The notes beneath the pieces were generated by a model. That model worked only from the letters and a program-made list of their open reading frames with translations. It was not told the origin of the DNA and searched no databases. Positions 17,705 through 25,772 of a stretch of 64,000 nucleotides of DNA are shown here, piece by piece (the stretch's first letter is position 1; each line of letters begins with the position of its first letter). The DNA lies in assembly GCA_020249285.1 (NCBI GenBank), contig JADCFX010000041.1, positions 62,001 through 126,000 of the forward strand, read 5' to 3'. A program made the translations under genes and the position numbers. Source of the stretch: Roseomonas sp. Lineage in GTDB: Bacteria; Pseudomonadota; Alphaproteobacteria; Acetobacterales; Acetobacteraceae.

Positions 17705-18715
17705 TTAGATATGGGGTTGACCATCGCCGGGCGCTACCCTGATGCAGCGCGCCTGTCGGCCAGGGACAATCTGGCGGAGCGGCGGCACCCCGTTCTGGCA
17801 ACCCTCAATCACCTCGGCACAGCGGGGCGCGAAGGCGCAACCCGTGGGCACCTGGTCCAGCATGGGCGGTGCGCCGGGGATGGTGGTCAGGCGCTTACCG
17901 CGCATGCCGGCATGCACTGTTGCGCCCAGCAAACCCTTGGCATAGGGGTGCAAGGGGCCGGCCATGAGCGCGCCGACAGGGCCTTCTTCCACAACCTTGC
18001 CGGCATACATCACCGCCACCCGGTCAGCGATTTCCCCTGCAACGCCAAGGTCATGGGTCACGAATACCACCCCCATGCCAAGCTGCTCCTGCAAGGAACG
18101 CAGCAGCAGCAGCACCTGGATTTGCACCGTAGCATCCAGCGCCGTGGTAGGCTCATCCGCCAGCAGCAGCTTGGGCCGGCAGGCCAGCGCCACGGCAATC
18201 ATGGCGCGCTGCCTGAGGCCGCCCGATAATTCATGCGGGTAAGCCGAAAGTCGCCGCTTGGCCGAGGGGATTTGCACCAATTCCAGCAATTCCAAGGCTC
18301 TGGCATCGGCAGCGCTGCGGCTGGCGCCTTCATGGCGCTGCACGGTTTCGGCGATTTGCCGACCGATGGTGAAGACCGGGTCCAGCGCCGTCATGGGTTC
18401 CTGAAAGATCATGGCCACATCGCCGCCGCGGAAATCAGCGAGCTGACTTTCGCTCATGGCCTGCACATCGCGCCCGGCCACCTGGATTTCGCCGGTCACC
18501 TTCGCGGTCTTTGGCAAGAGCTTCATCAAGGCGCGGAGTGTCACCGATTTGCCGGAACCTGATTCGCCCAGGATGCACAGCACCTCCCCAGCCGCGAGGT
18601 CCAGATCAACGCCATTGACGGCATGCACGGTGCGATCACGCGATTCGAACTTCACATGAAGGTCGCGGAGCCGGATCAGCGGTGCCTCAGGGCTTGGTTT
18701 CAACGCCGCGCTCAT
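17705..18715 (-). CDS. Peptide/nickel-type ABC transporter ATP-binding protein (OppD/DppD-like)
   Basis: A 336-residue ATPase. It has Walker A GESGSGKSVT, the Q-loop MIFQEPMTALDP, the signature LSGGLRQRAMIA, Walker B LLLADEPTTALD, and the C-terminal oligopeptide-type extension with the cysteine-containing FAPRCAEV cluster typical of OppD/DppD. It energises import of peptides or similar solutes. Its ATG overlaps the stop of the partner ATPase gene by 4 bp (ATGA). No cognate binding protein or DppB/DppC permeases are in the window, which is unusual; they may lie elsewhere. Confidence 0.93.
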   Translation of the reverse strand: MSAALKPSPEAPLIRLRDLHVKFESRDRTVHAVNGVDLDLAAGEVLCILGESGSGKSVTLRALMKLLPKTAKVTGEIQVAGRDVQAMSESQLADFRGGDVAMIFQEPMTALDPVFTIGRQIAETVQRHEGASRSAADARALELLELVQIPSAKRRLSAYPHELSGGLRQRAMIAVALACRPKLLLADEPTTALDATVQIQVLLLLRSLQEQLGMGVVFVTHDLGVAGEIADRVAVMYAGKVVEEGPVGALMAGPLHPYAKGLLGATVHAGMRGKRLTTIPGAPPMLDQVPTGCAFAPRCAEVIEGCQNGVPPLRQIVPGRQARCIRVAPGDGQPHI

Positions 18716-19764
18716 GCCGCGATCCCCCCGGCTTGGCTATGGCCACTTCCGGGCAAAGCCATGTGGCAGGCGGCTTGATGCCCGGGGCTTAAAGGGGCGG
18801 CCACCGGGGCGCGTTCGGCGCAAATCGCCTCGGCATGCGGGCAGCGGGTGCGGAAGCGGCAGCCGGAAGGTGGGTTCACCGGATTGGGCGGATCGCCCGT
18901 CAGCGGCGGTTCGGTCCGGCGCTGCGAAGGGTCCATGGAAGGCCGAGAAGCCAAAAGCGCCCGGGTATAGGGATGCCCCGGGCGGGCATAAATCTCATCC
19001 ACCGGGCCTTCCTCGGCCACTTGGCCAAGATACATCACCAGCACGCGGTCACTGATATACTGCACCACATTCAGATCATGGCTGATGAAAACATAGGTCA
19101 GGCCGAAGCTTTCCTTAAGGTCCACGAGCAGGTTCAGGACCTGCGCCTCCACGCTTTTGTCGAGCGCCGAGACCGGTTCATCCAGAATGACCAGACGCGG
19201 GCGCAGCGCCAAGGCGCGGGCGATATTCACCCGCTGGCGCTGACCGCCGGATAATTCATGCGGGTAGCGCCGTGCGAATTGCGCTGGCGCCAGGCCAACC
19301 GCGGCGAGCAATTCCCGCGCCCTTTCGCGCGCTTCCGCTGCCGGCACACCATGCACTTCGGGGGCGAAGGCGATGGTATCTTCAATAGGTAGGCGAGGGT
19401 TCAATGAGGCGTAGGAGTCCTGAAACACCATCTGAACCTGTCGGCGGTAGTCCTTCAGCGAAATCCCGCCGCCGAGATCATCTCGCCCGACCGGCTCGCC
19501 ATCGAAAACCATCTCACCCGCACCGGGGTCCAGCAGGCGCATCAGCAGGCGGGCGGTGGTGGATTTGCCACAGCCGCTTTCGCCCACAATGCCCAAGGTT
19601 TCACCCTTGCGGACGCTTAGCGAGACACCATCCACCGCGCGAACCTCCCCCATCTGGCGGCCGAACAGGCCACCCCGGATGGGGAAATGCTTCACGAGGC
19701 CTCGGGTTTCGAGCAGAGGCTGAGCGGCGCCGCCGCGATCTGGGGCAGGAGGGGGCATTACCAT
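18712..19764 (-). CDS. Peptide-type ABC transporter ATP-binding protein (OppF/DppF-like)
   Basis: About 350 residues. It starts LLETRGLVKHFPIRGG, which is characteristic of OppF. Walker A is GESGCGKSTT, followed by MVFQDSYASLNPR, the signature LSGGQRQRVNIA, Walker B LVILDEPVSALD, and the C-terminal FRTRCPHAEAIC cluster. It forms a heterodimeric ATPase with the coupled OppD-like protein. The start is taken at ATG 19764 with AGGA just upstream; a second ATG at 19758 is equally possible, and the longer frame to 19836 looks non-coding. It is divergent from the stand-alone AsnC-domain gene, with palindromes in the shared upstream region. Confidence 0.92.
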   Translation of the reverse strand: MVMPPPAPDRGGAAQPLLETRGLVKHFPIRGGLFGRQMGEVRAVDGVSLSVRKGETLGIVGESGCGKSTTARLLMRLLDPGAGEMVFDGEPVGRDDLGGGISLKDYRRQVQMVFQDSYASLNPRLPIEDTIAFAPEVHGVPAAEARERARELLAAVGLAPAQFARRYPHELSGGQRQRVNIARALALRPRLVILDEPVSALDKSVEAQVLNLLVDLKESFGLTYVFISHDLNVVQYISDRVLVMYLGQVAEEGPVDEIYARPGHPYTRALLASRPSMDPSQRRTEPPLTGDPPNPVNPPSGCRFRTRCPHAEAICAERAPVAAPLSPGHQAACHMALPGSGHSQAGGIAA

Positions 19765-19814
19765 AATCCTAGATAAGCAAACCCTATGCCGCCTGGAGAG
19801 GGCACCCGACCGGC

Positions 19815-19838
19815 TTTTGGGCGATTTTTCGCCCAAAA
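19815..19838. promoter_or_regulatory. Perfect inverted repeat in the oppF / asnC-domain intergenic region
   Basis: TTTTGGGCG (19815-19823) and CGCCCAAAA (19830-19838) form a perfect 9-bp inverted repeat around ATTTTT. A smaller repeat TTCCC-GCC-GGGAA follows about 50 bp downstream. Lying between two divergent genes, it could be an operator. The T-rich loop and A-run also allow a hairpin/terminator reading. Confidence 0.45.
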
Positions 19839-19948
19839 CTTAGTCATAATGCCATTCGCTTTGCAAATTAACCTGCCTGCTGCGGGGTCATGTTTCCCGC
19901 CGGGAAGGTTACGCGTTACCATGGAAATAGTTCAGGAGGGCCAAGGCC

Positions 19949-20203
19949 ATGCGCGCCGTATTCATCATGATCAAGTGTGAGATGGGCCAGGCCTATGGCG
20001 TGGCGCGGGAGATGGCCGATGGCATTCCGGAGCTTTCGGAAATGCATTCCATTTCCGGCCAATATGACCTGCTCGGGAAATTCTACCTGGAAGCGGATCG
20101 CGATATCGGGCTTTTCGTGGTGGAGACAATCCAGACCGTGCCCGGCGTGAAGGACACTTACACCCTGCAAACCTTCAACGCCTTTTCCGGGCGCGGCGGC
20201 TGA
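19949..20203 (+). CDS. Stand-alone Lrp/AsnC ligand-binding (RAM) domain protein
   Basis: An 84-residue protein equal to only the C-terminal ligand-binding domain of Lrp/AsnC regulators, with no helix-turn-helix. It shows the beta-alpha-beta core RAVFIMIKCEMG, the DGIPELSEMHSISGQYDLL segment containing the family glycine and aspartate, and a final VVETIQTVPGVKDTYTLQTF. Such single-domain proteins bind amino acids and can form mixed assemblies with full Lrp proteins in other organisms (family knowledge). A strong AGGAGG sits 10 bases before the ATG. It is transcribed alone and divergent from the OppF/OppD ATPases, so a role in amino-acid or peptide sensing is plausible. Confidence 0.88.
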   Translation: MRAVFIMIKCEMGQAYGVAREMADGIPELSEMHSISGQYDLLGKFYLEADRDIGLFVVETIQTVPGVKDTYTLQTFNAFSGRGG

Positions 20204-20215
20204 ACCACCGCGCCC
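20189..20215. terminator. Bidirectional hairpin between converging genes
   Basis: GGGCGCGG (20189-20196) pairs perfectly with CCGCGCCC (20208-20215), with the asnC-domain stop codon in the 11-nt loop. It lies between converging genes. The lack of a T-run makes it a weaker terminator call. Confidence 0.45.
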
Positions 20216-20224
20216 ACGGCGCCC

Positions 20225-21145
20225 TTAATTCTGCGGCATGCCTTCCGGCACAATGGTGCGCACCAGGCTGGCATCGAGCGATTCATAGGCGTGGTAGCCA
20301 ATCGTCTCATAAAGCTGGGCGCGGGTTTGCATCCGCCCGGCCATGTTATGCGTGCCGCCATCGGCTTTGATCGCGCCGTACAGATCTTCCATCGCGCGGG
20401 CCGCGATGCGCAAATGGCTCACGGGCCAGATCACCATGGCGTAACCCATTTGCTGAAATTCAGTGGCGGTAAAGAAGGGCGTGCGGCCGAATTCGGTCAT
20501 ATTGGCCAGCAGCTTCACGCCCGGCATACGGGCTGCGAATTCGCGAAACATCTCAGCCGTGGTCAAGGCTTCAGGGAAAATCGCATCGGCGCCGGCTTCC
20601 AGGTAGCGCTTGGCGCGCGCCACGGCCGCATCCATGCCTTCGCTCGCCACCGCATCGGTGCGTGCGATGATCACCAGATTGCGCCTGGCCTTGCGGGCAG
20701 CCGCGACCTTGGCCGACATTTCATCCACCGGGGCCAGTTTTTTGTCATTCAAATGGCCGCATTTCTTGGGCAGCAACTGGTCTTCCAAATGCACCGCACC
20801 GGCGCCAGCTTCTTCAAAGCAGCGCACCATGTGCATGACATTCAGCGCTTCCCCATAGCCGGTATCGCCATCCACCAGCACCGGCAGGGCAGAAGCGCGC
20901 ACCACCTGCCGCACATGCCAGGACACGTCATCCACGGTGATCATGCCAAGATCGGGCAGGCCCATGGTGGCGGACATGGCGGCACCCGACATGTACAACG
21001 CCTCAAACCCCGCCTTCTTTGCAAGCAAAGCGGCGATGCCCAAATGCGCGCCCGGCATTTGCAGGATTTGCGGGCGATCCAGCAGGCGGCGGAAGCGCAC
21101 ACCTGCGGGTTCATCGGGCAGATCATCGGCGATCACGTAAGGCAT
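20225..21145 (-). CDS. Isocitrate lyase/PEP mutase family protein, methylisocitrate lyase-like
   Basis: A 306-residue TIM-barrel lyase. The catalytic motif is seen as PKKCGH with the putative acid/base C129; metal ligands lie in VLVDGDTGYG (D92, D94) and in VHLEDQ. This KxCGH form with the LEDQ strand fits 2-methylisocitrate lyase (PrpB), which splits methylisocitrate to pyruvate and succinate in propionate use. However, no methylcitrate synthase or dehydratase is adjacent, so related activities (oxaloacetate decarboxylase, dimethylmalate lyase) remain possible. It follows the transporter gene by 10 bp, suggesting the two act on a common carboxylate. Confidence 0.82.
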   Translation of the reverse strand: MPYVIADDLPDEPAGVRFRRLLDRPQILQMPGAHLGIAALLAKKAGFEALYMSGAAMSATMGLPDLGMITVDDVSWHVRQVVRASALPVLVDGDTGYGEALNVMHMVRCFEEAGAGAVHLEDQLLPKKCGHLNDKKLAPVDEMSAKVAAARKARRNLVIIARTDAVASEGMDAAVARAKRYLEAGADAIFPEALTTAEMFREFAARMPGVKLLANMTEFGRTPFFTATEFQQMGYAMVIWPVSHLRIAARAMEDLYGAIKADGGTHNMAGRMQTRAQLYETIGYHAYESLDASLVRTIVPEGMPQN

Positions 21146-21155
21146 GGAAGTTTCC

Positions 21156-22550
21156 TCAGAAGAAAATGAATGTCACCAGCACGAAAAGCGGAATCAGCAC
21201 CACAAAGGCCCAGGCGCAATAGCCGAAGAAGGATGGCATGCGTTCCCCCTGTTCTTCCACAATCGCCTTGACCATGAAATTCGGCGCATTCCCGATATAG
21301 GAATTGGCCCCCATGAAGACCGCGCCACAGGAAATCGCCGCCAGCGTCAAGGCGCCTTCAGCCATCAGATGCGCCGGATCGCCGCCGGCCAGGTTGAAGA
21401 ACACCAGATAGGTCGGCGCATTATCCAGGAAGGAGGAAAGCGCCCCGGTCAGCCAGAAATAGACCCAAGGTATCGGCTCCCCATCCGCGCCGGAGGTGAG
21501 CGCCACCAGTGGTGCCGCAGCGCCTGCAGTGCCCGCGCGCAGAATAGCAAGCACTGGCGCCATGGTCACGAAAATGGCGGCGAAAAGCTTGGCCACTTCG
21601 GCAATGGCGCCCCAGGCGAAGCCATTATCATCGCGCAATTGCCGCGGCGTGACCCACATGGAAATGGCGGCAATGCCAATGAACACCGCCACACCCACCA
21701 GCCGTTCAAGCCCGATCTTTTCGCCAAACAGCGCCACATCGCCCGGCCGCCAATAGCCCTGCGCCAGCACCATCAGCACCACCGCGCCAATCAGCCAGAG
21801 ATTGGCGTAGCCTTCGATGGAAAACCTATCACGCTTTTCGATGGCGGGTGGTGTCGGCTTTTCGCGCGCCCAGGCCCAGCTATCCAGTACATAGTAAGCC
21901 GCGAGCAGCAGTACCGCGCAGAACAGGAATTCACTGAAAAGATGCGTCGTGGTCCAGAAGAAGGAAACGCCCTTCAGAAAGCCCAGATAAAGCGGCGGGT
22001 CCCCCAGCGGCGTCAGCGATCCGCCAATATTGCTGACCAGGAAGATGAAAAACACAAAGGTATGGGTCTTGCGCTGGCGGAAGGCATTGGCGCGCAACAC
22101 CGGGCGGATCAGCAGCATGGAAGCGCCGGTGGTGCCCATCACACTCGCGATCACAGTGCCGAAGGCCAGCAAAGCGGTATTGGTGGCCGGCGTGCCGATC
22201 AGCGTGCCCTTCAGCAGCACGCCACCACCTGTCACGTAAAGCGCCAGCAGCAGGGCGATGAAGGGGATGTATTCCTGCAACAGGATATGCCAGACCTCTG
22301 AGGCCGCAACGCCAAGCCCGAACACCACGGCAAAGGGCAGCACCAGCAGCAAAGCCCAACCAGCGGCGATCTTGCCGTAATGATGGTGCCAGATCGGCCC
22401 CGCCAGCAGCGGCAACAGCGCGATGGAAAGCAGCAGCCCCGCAAAAGGCAGGCCCCAAGCCAGGCTCATGCCCGCGCCGGATACCCCGGCGGCTTCCGCC
22501 GGCAGGCTCAGCGCCAGGAACAGCATCAGGGCGAAGCGGGTCGCCTTCAT
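21156..22550 (-). CDS. CitMHS/NhaD-like ion transporter (putative carboxylate or sodium:proton antiporter)
   Basis: A 464-residue inner-membrane protein with a signal-like first hydrophobic stretch and about twelve further segments. It carries the ion-transporter superfamily features FIALLLALYVTGGGVLLKGTL, SNIGGSLTPLGDPP (~residues 190-203), and near the C-terminus LSSFLDNAPTYLVFFNLAGG plus GANSYIGNAPNF. These duplicated hairpin-like asparagine/proline motifs are typical of NhaD-type and the putative citrate-transport (CitMHS_2) group. It lies 10 bp upstream of a methylisocitrate lyase-like gene on the same strand, which weakly favours a carboxylate substrate. It is divergent from the coxG operon. 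Confidence 0.82.
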   Translation of the reverse strand: MKATRFALMLFLALSLPAEAAGVSGAGMSLAWGLPFAGLLLSIALLPLLAGPIWHHHYGKIAAGWALLLVLPFAVVFGLGVAASEVWHILLQEYIPFIALLLALYVTGGGVLLKGTLIGTPATNTALLAFGTVIASVMGTTGASMLLIRPVLRANAFRQRKTHTFVFFIFLVSNIGGSLTPLGDPPLYLGFLKGVSFFWTTTHLFSEFLFCAVLLLAAYYVLDSWAWAREKPTPPAIEKRDRFSIEGYANLWLIGAVVLMVLAQGYWRPGDVALFGEKIGLERLVGVAVFIGIAAISMWVTPRQLRDDNGFAWGAIAEVAKLFAAIFVTMAPVLAILRAGTAGAAAPLVALTSGADGEPIPWVYFWLTGALSSFLDNAPTYLVFFNLAGGDPAHLMAEGALTLAAISCGAVFMGANSYIGNAPNFMVKAIVEEQGERMPSFFGYCAWAFVVLIPLFVLVTFIFF

Positions 22551-22625
22551 GGGCCAGGGCCTCCCTCAAGACGTTCGGGCTTTCGCCCATGCAGACCGTG
22601 CTTGCCGGATGATCTGCCCCGCCAC

Positions 22626-22641
22626 AAGGGGGCGCCCCCTT
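22626..22641. promoter_or_regulatory. Perfect 16-bp palindrome between divergent operons
   Basis: AAGGGGGCGCCCCCTT is self-complementary over 16 bp and lies about 50 bp upstream of coxG and 75 bp upstream of the oppositely directed transporter gene. It is a candidate operator for one or both operons. Confidence 0.4.
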
Positions 22642-22691
22642 TCCCCCATGGCCTTGCGCCCCTAGTTTGGGGGGTAGCAGGAGATCACCCC

Positions 22692-23312
22692 ATGGAAATG
22701 AACGGCGAGCGCCGCATCCCCGCGCCCCGTCAGCGCGTCTGGGACGCGCTGAACGACCCCGAAATGCTGAAGGCCGCGATTCCCGGCTGCGAAAGCGTGA
22801 CCAAAACCGCTGATGACGCGTTTGAAGCCAAGGTATCGGTCAAGATCGGCCCCATGGCGGCGAAATTCGGCGGCAAGGTGAAGCTGGAAAACATCCAGGC
22901 GCCGGCATCCTACACTATCTCAGGTGAAGGCAATGGCGGCGCCATGGGCTTCGCCAAGGGCGGTGCTGATGTCGCGCTTGAAGAAGTAGGCCCCAATGAG
23001 ACTTTGCTGAAATTCGCGGTGAAGGCGCAGGTCGGCGGCAAAATGGCGCAGCTTGGTGCGCGGCTGATTGATGCGACGGCCAAGCAAATGTCCGATCAAT
23101 TCTTTGATCGCTTCGCTGCCGCGGTCGCCGCTGCTGAACCTGCCGCCGCCGAAGCACCGGGCGCTGCCCCGGCGCCCCTGCCCGCCCCGCCTGCCTCGAG
23201 CGCTGGCATTTCGATCTTTGAACTGCTGCCGGAAGCGCCACTTGGCATTCCGCTGCTCGCCTGGGTGGGGGGTGCGATCTGGCTTGTCATTGTCGCGTTG
23301 ATGTTCAAGTGA
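22692..23312 (+). CDS. coxG: CoxG-type SRPBCC protein (CO dehydrogenase subunit G family)
   Basis: A 206-residue protein. Residues 1-145 form a START/SRPBCC domain starting MEMNGERRIPAPRQRVWDAL and containing the CoxG signature PGCESVTK and SGEGNGGAMGFAKG. Then comes an Ala/Pro-rich linker and a C-terminal hydrophobic helix (PLLAWVGGAIWLVIVALMF), so it is probably tail-anchored in the cytoplasmic membrane. In Oligotropha-type systems CoxG helps anchor CO dehydrogenase to the membrane (family knowledge). Start at the ATG preceded by AGGAG. The stop overlaps the GTG start of the next gene, beginning a chain of coupled genes that continues to 28131. Confidence 0.9.
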   Translation: MEMNGERRIPAPRQRVWDALNDPEMLKAAIPGCESVTKTADDAFEAKVSVKIGPMAAKFGGKVKLENIQAPASYTISGEGNGGAMGFAKGGADVALEEVGPNETLLKFAVKAQVGGKMAQLGARLIDATAKQMSDQFFDRFAAAVAAAEPAAAEAPGAAPAPLPAPPASSAGISIFELLPEAPLGIPLLAWVGGAIWLVIVALMFK

Positions 23313-24196
23313 GCCTGCCCGGAAGCGTTGCCGAAACCCAGGCGCTCCTCGCTTCAGGGGGCTATGTCGCTGATAAGGCGCTGGCCACCACCATCCATCT
23401 GGCGCTCACCATGGGTCGCCCGCTTTTTCTGGAAGGTGAGCCCGGCACGGGCAAGACGGAAATCGCCAAAGTGCTGGCCGCGCGCCTGCCGCGCCGCCTG
23501 GTACGCCTGCAATGCTATGACGGCATGGATATCTCCGCCGCCGCCTATGAATGGAATCACGCGCGGCAATTAATGGCGATACGGCTGGCCGAAGCCGCGG
23601 GAGATGTGGACCGCGCCGCGCTTGATCGCGGCATTTATGACCGGAAATTCCTCCAGCCGCGGCCCTTGCTGGATGCGCTGGAAGGCAGCCCCGCCGTGCT
23701 GCTGATTGATGAACTTGATCGCGCGGATGAACCTTTCGAAGCCTTCCTGCTGGAAATCCTCGCTGATTTCCAGATCACGATTCCTGAGCTTGGCACAATA
23801 AAAGCAGCCACCCCGCCGGTTGTGATCATCACATCAAACCGCACGCGCGAAGTGCATGATGCGGTGCGCCGGCGCTGCCTTTATCATTGGGTGGATTACC
23901 CGGATGCCGCGCGCGAACGCGCCATTCTGAAGCTCCGCGCCCCCGGCCTGCCGGAAGCGCTTTCCGCGCAGGTTGTCGCCTTTGTGCAAAAGCTGCGCGA
24001 GGGTGATTACTTCAAGCTGCCCGGTGTGGCGGAGACGATTGATTGGGCGCAGGCTTTGGCCGCCCTTGATGCCAAGGCGCTGGAGCAAGGCGCGGTGGAT
24101 GAAACGCTCGGCGTTTTGCTGAAGTATCAGGATGACATCGCCAAGCTGAAGGGCGAGGAAGCGGCGCGGCTGATTACGGAGGCTCGGGCCGGGTGA
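23309..24196 (+). CDS. MoxR-family AAA+ ATPase (CoxD-like)
   Basis: A 295-residue AAA+ ATPase. Walker A is GEPGTGKTEIAKVLA (residues ~47-61), Walker B is LLIDELDRADEPFEAFLLE, sensor 1 is VIITSNRTREVHDA, and the arginine-containing sensor follows in RRCLYHWVDYP. It works with a VWA-domain partner to mature molybdenum hydroxylases; CoxD is required for assembly of the CuSMoO2 centre of CO dehydrogenase (family knowledge). It begins with a GTG overlapping the coxG stop by 4 bp (GTGA) and ends overlapping the VWA gene in the same way, so the three proteins should be made in fixed ratio. Confidence 0.9.
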   Translation: MSLPGSVAETQALLASGGYVADKALATTIHLALTMGRPLFLEGEPGTGKTEIAKVLAARLPRRLVRLQCYDGMDISAAAYEWNHARQLMAIRLAEAAGDVDRAALDRGIYDRKFLQPRPLLDALEGSPAVLLIDELDRADEPFEAFLLEILADFQITIPELGTIKAATPPVVIITSNRTREVHDAVRRRCLYHWVDYPDAARERAILKLRAPGLPEALSAQVVAFVQKLREGDYFKLPGVAETIDWAQALAALDAKALEQGAVDETLGVLLKYQDDIAKLKGEEAARLITEARAG

Positions 24197-25446
24197 CGCC
24201 GGATCGCGACCCTGCCCGCATCATCGCCGGCGGCCAGCCCTTGCTGGCCTCGGCGCCCGGCGCGGGCGGGCATATTGCGACCAATCTGCTGGCCTTCACG
24301 CGGTTATTGCGCCGGTCTGGCCTGCCGCTGGGGCCGGGTGAGGCGTTGAGCGCACTCGCCGCCCTGAACGCGATTGAAATCGGGGATCGCCGGCAGGTGC
24401 ATGCCGCTTTGCGCGCCGTGATGGTGCACCGGCGCGAGCATTTTGAGTTGTTCGATCAGGCGTTCCAATTATTCTGGCGCGATCCGGAAGCCGCCGCCCA
24501 TGCCGCTGCCATGGCCGCGCTGGATGGCCATAAGCCGCAAGCGGAAAAGCCGCCCCCCGCGTCTCGGCGTTTGGCGGAAGCCATGCAGGGTGAAAGGCCA
24601 AAGCCACGCCCGCCTGAGCCTGAACCGCCGCGCCAAGATATGAGCTTCACCGTCAGTGACCGGGAAAAACTGCAAAAGCTGGATTTTGAGGCCATGTCGG
24701 CGGCCGAGATTGCTGCCGCCAAGCAGGAAATCCGCAAGCTGACCCTGCCGCTTGATGAAAAACCCACGCGGCGCTTTCGCACGCATCCCGCAGGGCGCGT
24801 TGTGGATTTGCGCGCCACACTTCGCCAAAGCCTGCGGCTTGGGGGCGATATCCTGAAGCTTGAACACAAGCAGCGCGTGGAAAAGCCGCCGCCCTTGGTG
24901 GTGCTATGCGACATTAGCGGCAGCATGGCGCGGTATGCGCAAATCCTGCTGCATTTCCTACACGCCGTCACCAATGAACGGGACCGGGTGCATAGTTTCC
25001 TGTTCGGCACCAGGCTGACGAATGTTACTCGGCAATTGCGCCATCGCGATCCGGAATTCGCCTTTGAGATGGTATCCCACATCGTGCCCGATTGGTCGGG
25101 CGGCACGCGGATTGGCGAAAGCCTTGGCCTGTTCAACAAGCTTTGGGCGCGGCGCGTTTTGGGCCAGAGCGCCGTTGTGTTACTCATCACGGATGGGCTG
25201 GACCGCGAAGGCGCGGCGGGGCTGGCGGAGGCCACCGAAAGGCTCAGACAATCCTGCACGCGTCTGATCTGGCTCAATCCGCTGTTGCGTTTTTCGGGGT
25301 TTCAACCGAAATCCCAGGGCATTCGGGCCATGCTGCCCCATGTGGATGATTTCCGGCCCGTGCATAATCTTGAAAGCCTGCGCGCCCTGATCCAAACCTT
25401 ATCGGACCCGCGCATCGGCCAAAGCAGAAGGATGATGGTCGCATGA
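24193..25446 (+). CDS. coxE: VWA domain-containing protein CoxE
   Basis: A 417-residue protein with an N-terminal helical region, a charged and proline-rich linker (~115-145), and a C-terminal von Willebrand A domain. The MIDAS metal site is seen in the DISGSMARY motif (~residues 238-246), with later GTRIGES and LLITDGLDREG. CoxE pairs with the MoxR ATPase CoxD in assembling the CO dehydrogenase-type active site (family knowledge). It starts at a GTG overlapping the moxR stop (GTGA), and its own stop overlaps the next ATG as ATGA. Confidence 0.9.
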   Translation: MTPDRDPARIIAGGQPLLASAPGAGGHIATNLLAFTRLLRRSGLPLGPGEALSALAALNAIEIGDRRQVHAALRAVMVHRREHFELFDQAFQLFWRDPEAAAHAAAMAALDGHKPQAEKPPPASRRLAEAMQGERPKPRPPEPEPPRQDMSFTVSDREKLQKLDFEAMSAAEIAAAKQEIRKLTLPLDEKPTRRFRTHPAGRVVDLRATLRQSLRLGGDILKLEHKQRVEKPPPLVVLCDISGSMARYAQILLHFLHAVTNERDRVHSFLFGTRLTNVTRQLRHRDPEFAFEMVSHIVPDWSGGTRIGESLGLFNKLWARRVLGQSAVVLLITDGLDREGAAGLAEATERLRQSCTRLIWLNPLLRFSGFQPKSQGIRAMLPHVDDFRPVHNLESLRALIQTLSDPRIGQSRRMMVA

Positions 25447-25772
25447 CCCAGAACGACAATGCCGAGGATATCCTGGCCATCGCCGCCACTTGGAAGGCAG
25501 CCGGTGAGGACGTGGCCATAGCGACCGTGGTGGAAACCTGGGGGTCTTCGCCGCGCCCGGCGGGATCGCGGCTTGCCATCACCAAATCCGGCAAGCTCGC
25601 GGGGTCTGTCTCCGGCGGCTGCATTGAAGGGGCCGTTGCGGATGCTGCGCGGCAATCCATGGTGAGCGGGGCGCCGCAATTGCTTGATTTCGGCATTTCC
25701 GATGAACGGGCCTGGGAAGTTGGGCTTTCCTGCGGCGGCAAGGTGAAGGTGTTTGTGGAGCCGCTTTCATGA
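25443..25772 (+). CDS. XdhC/CoxI family protein, N-terminal domain only
   Basis: A 109-residue protein corresponding to the XdhC_CoxI N-terminal domain. It shows VVETWGSSPRPAGSRLAI, then SVSGGCIEGAV with the conserved cysteine, then a second conserved cysteine in VGLSCGGKVKVFVE. XdhC proteins bind molybdenum cofactor and help insert the sulphido ligand into xanthine dehydrogenase-like enzymes (family knowledge). In many bacteria this domain is fused to the Rossmann domain; here the second half is the separate next gene, coupled by an ATGA overlap. The two together rebuild a standard XdhC. Confidence 0.9.
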   Translation: MTQNDNAEDILAIAATWKAAGEDVAIATVVETWGSSPRPAGSRLAITKSGKLAGSVSGGCIEGAVADAARQSMVSGAPQLLDFGISDERAWEVGLSCGGKVKVFVEPLS

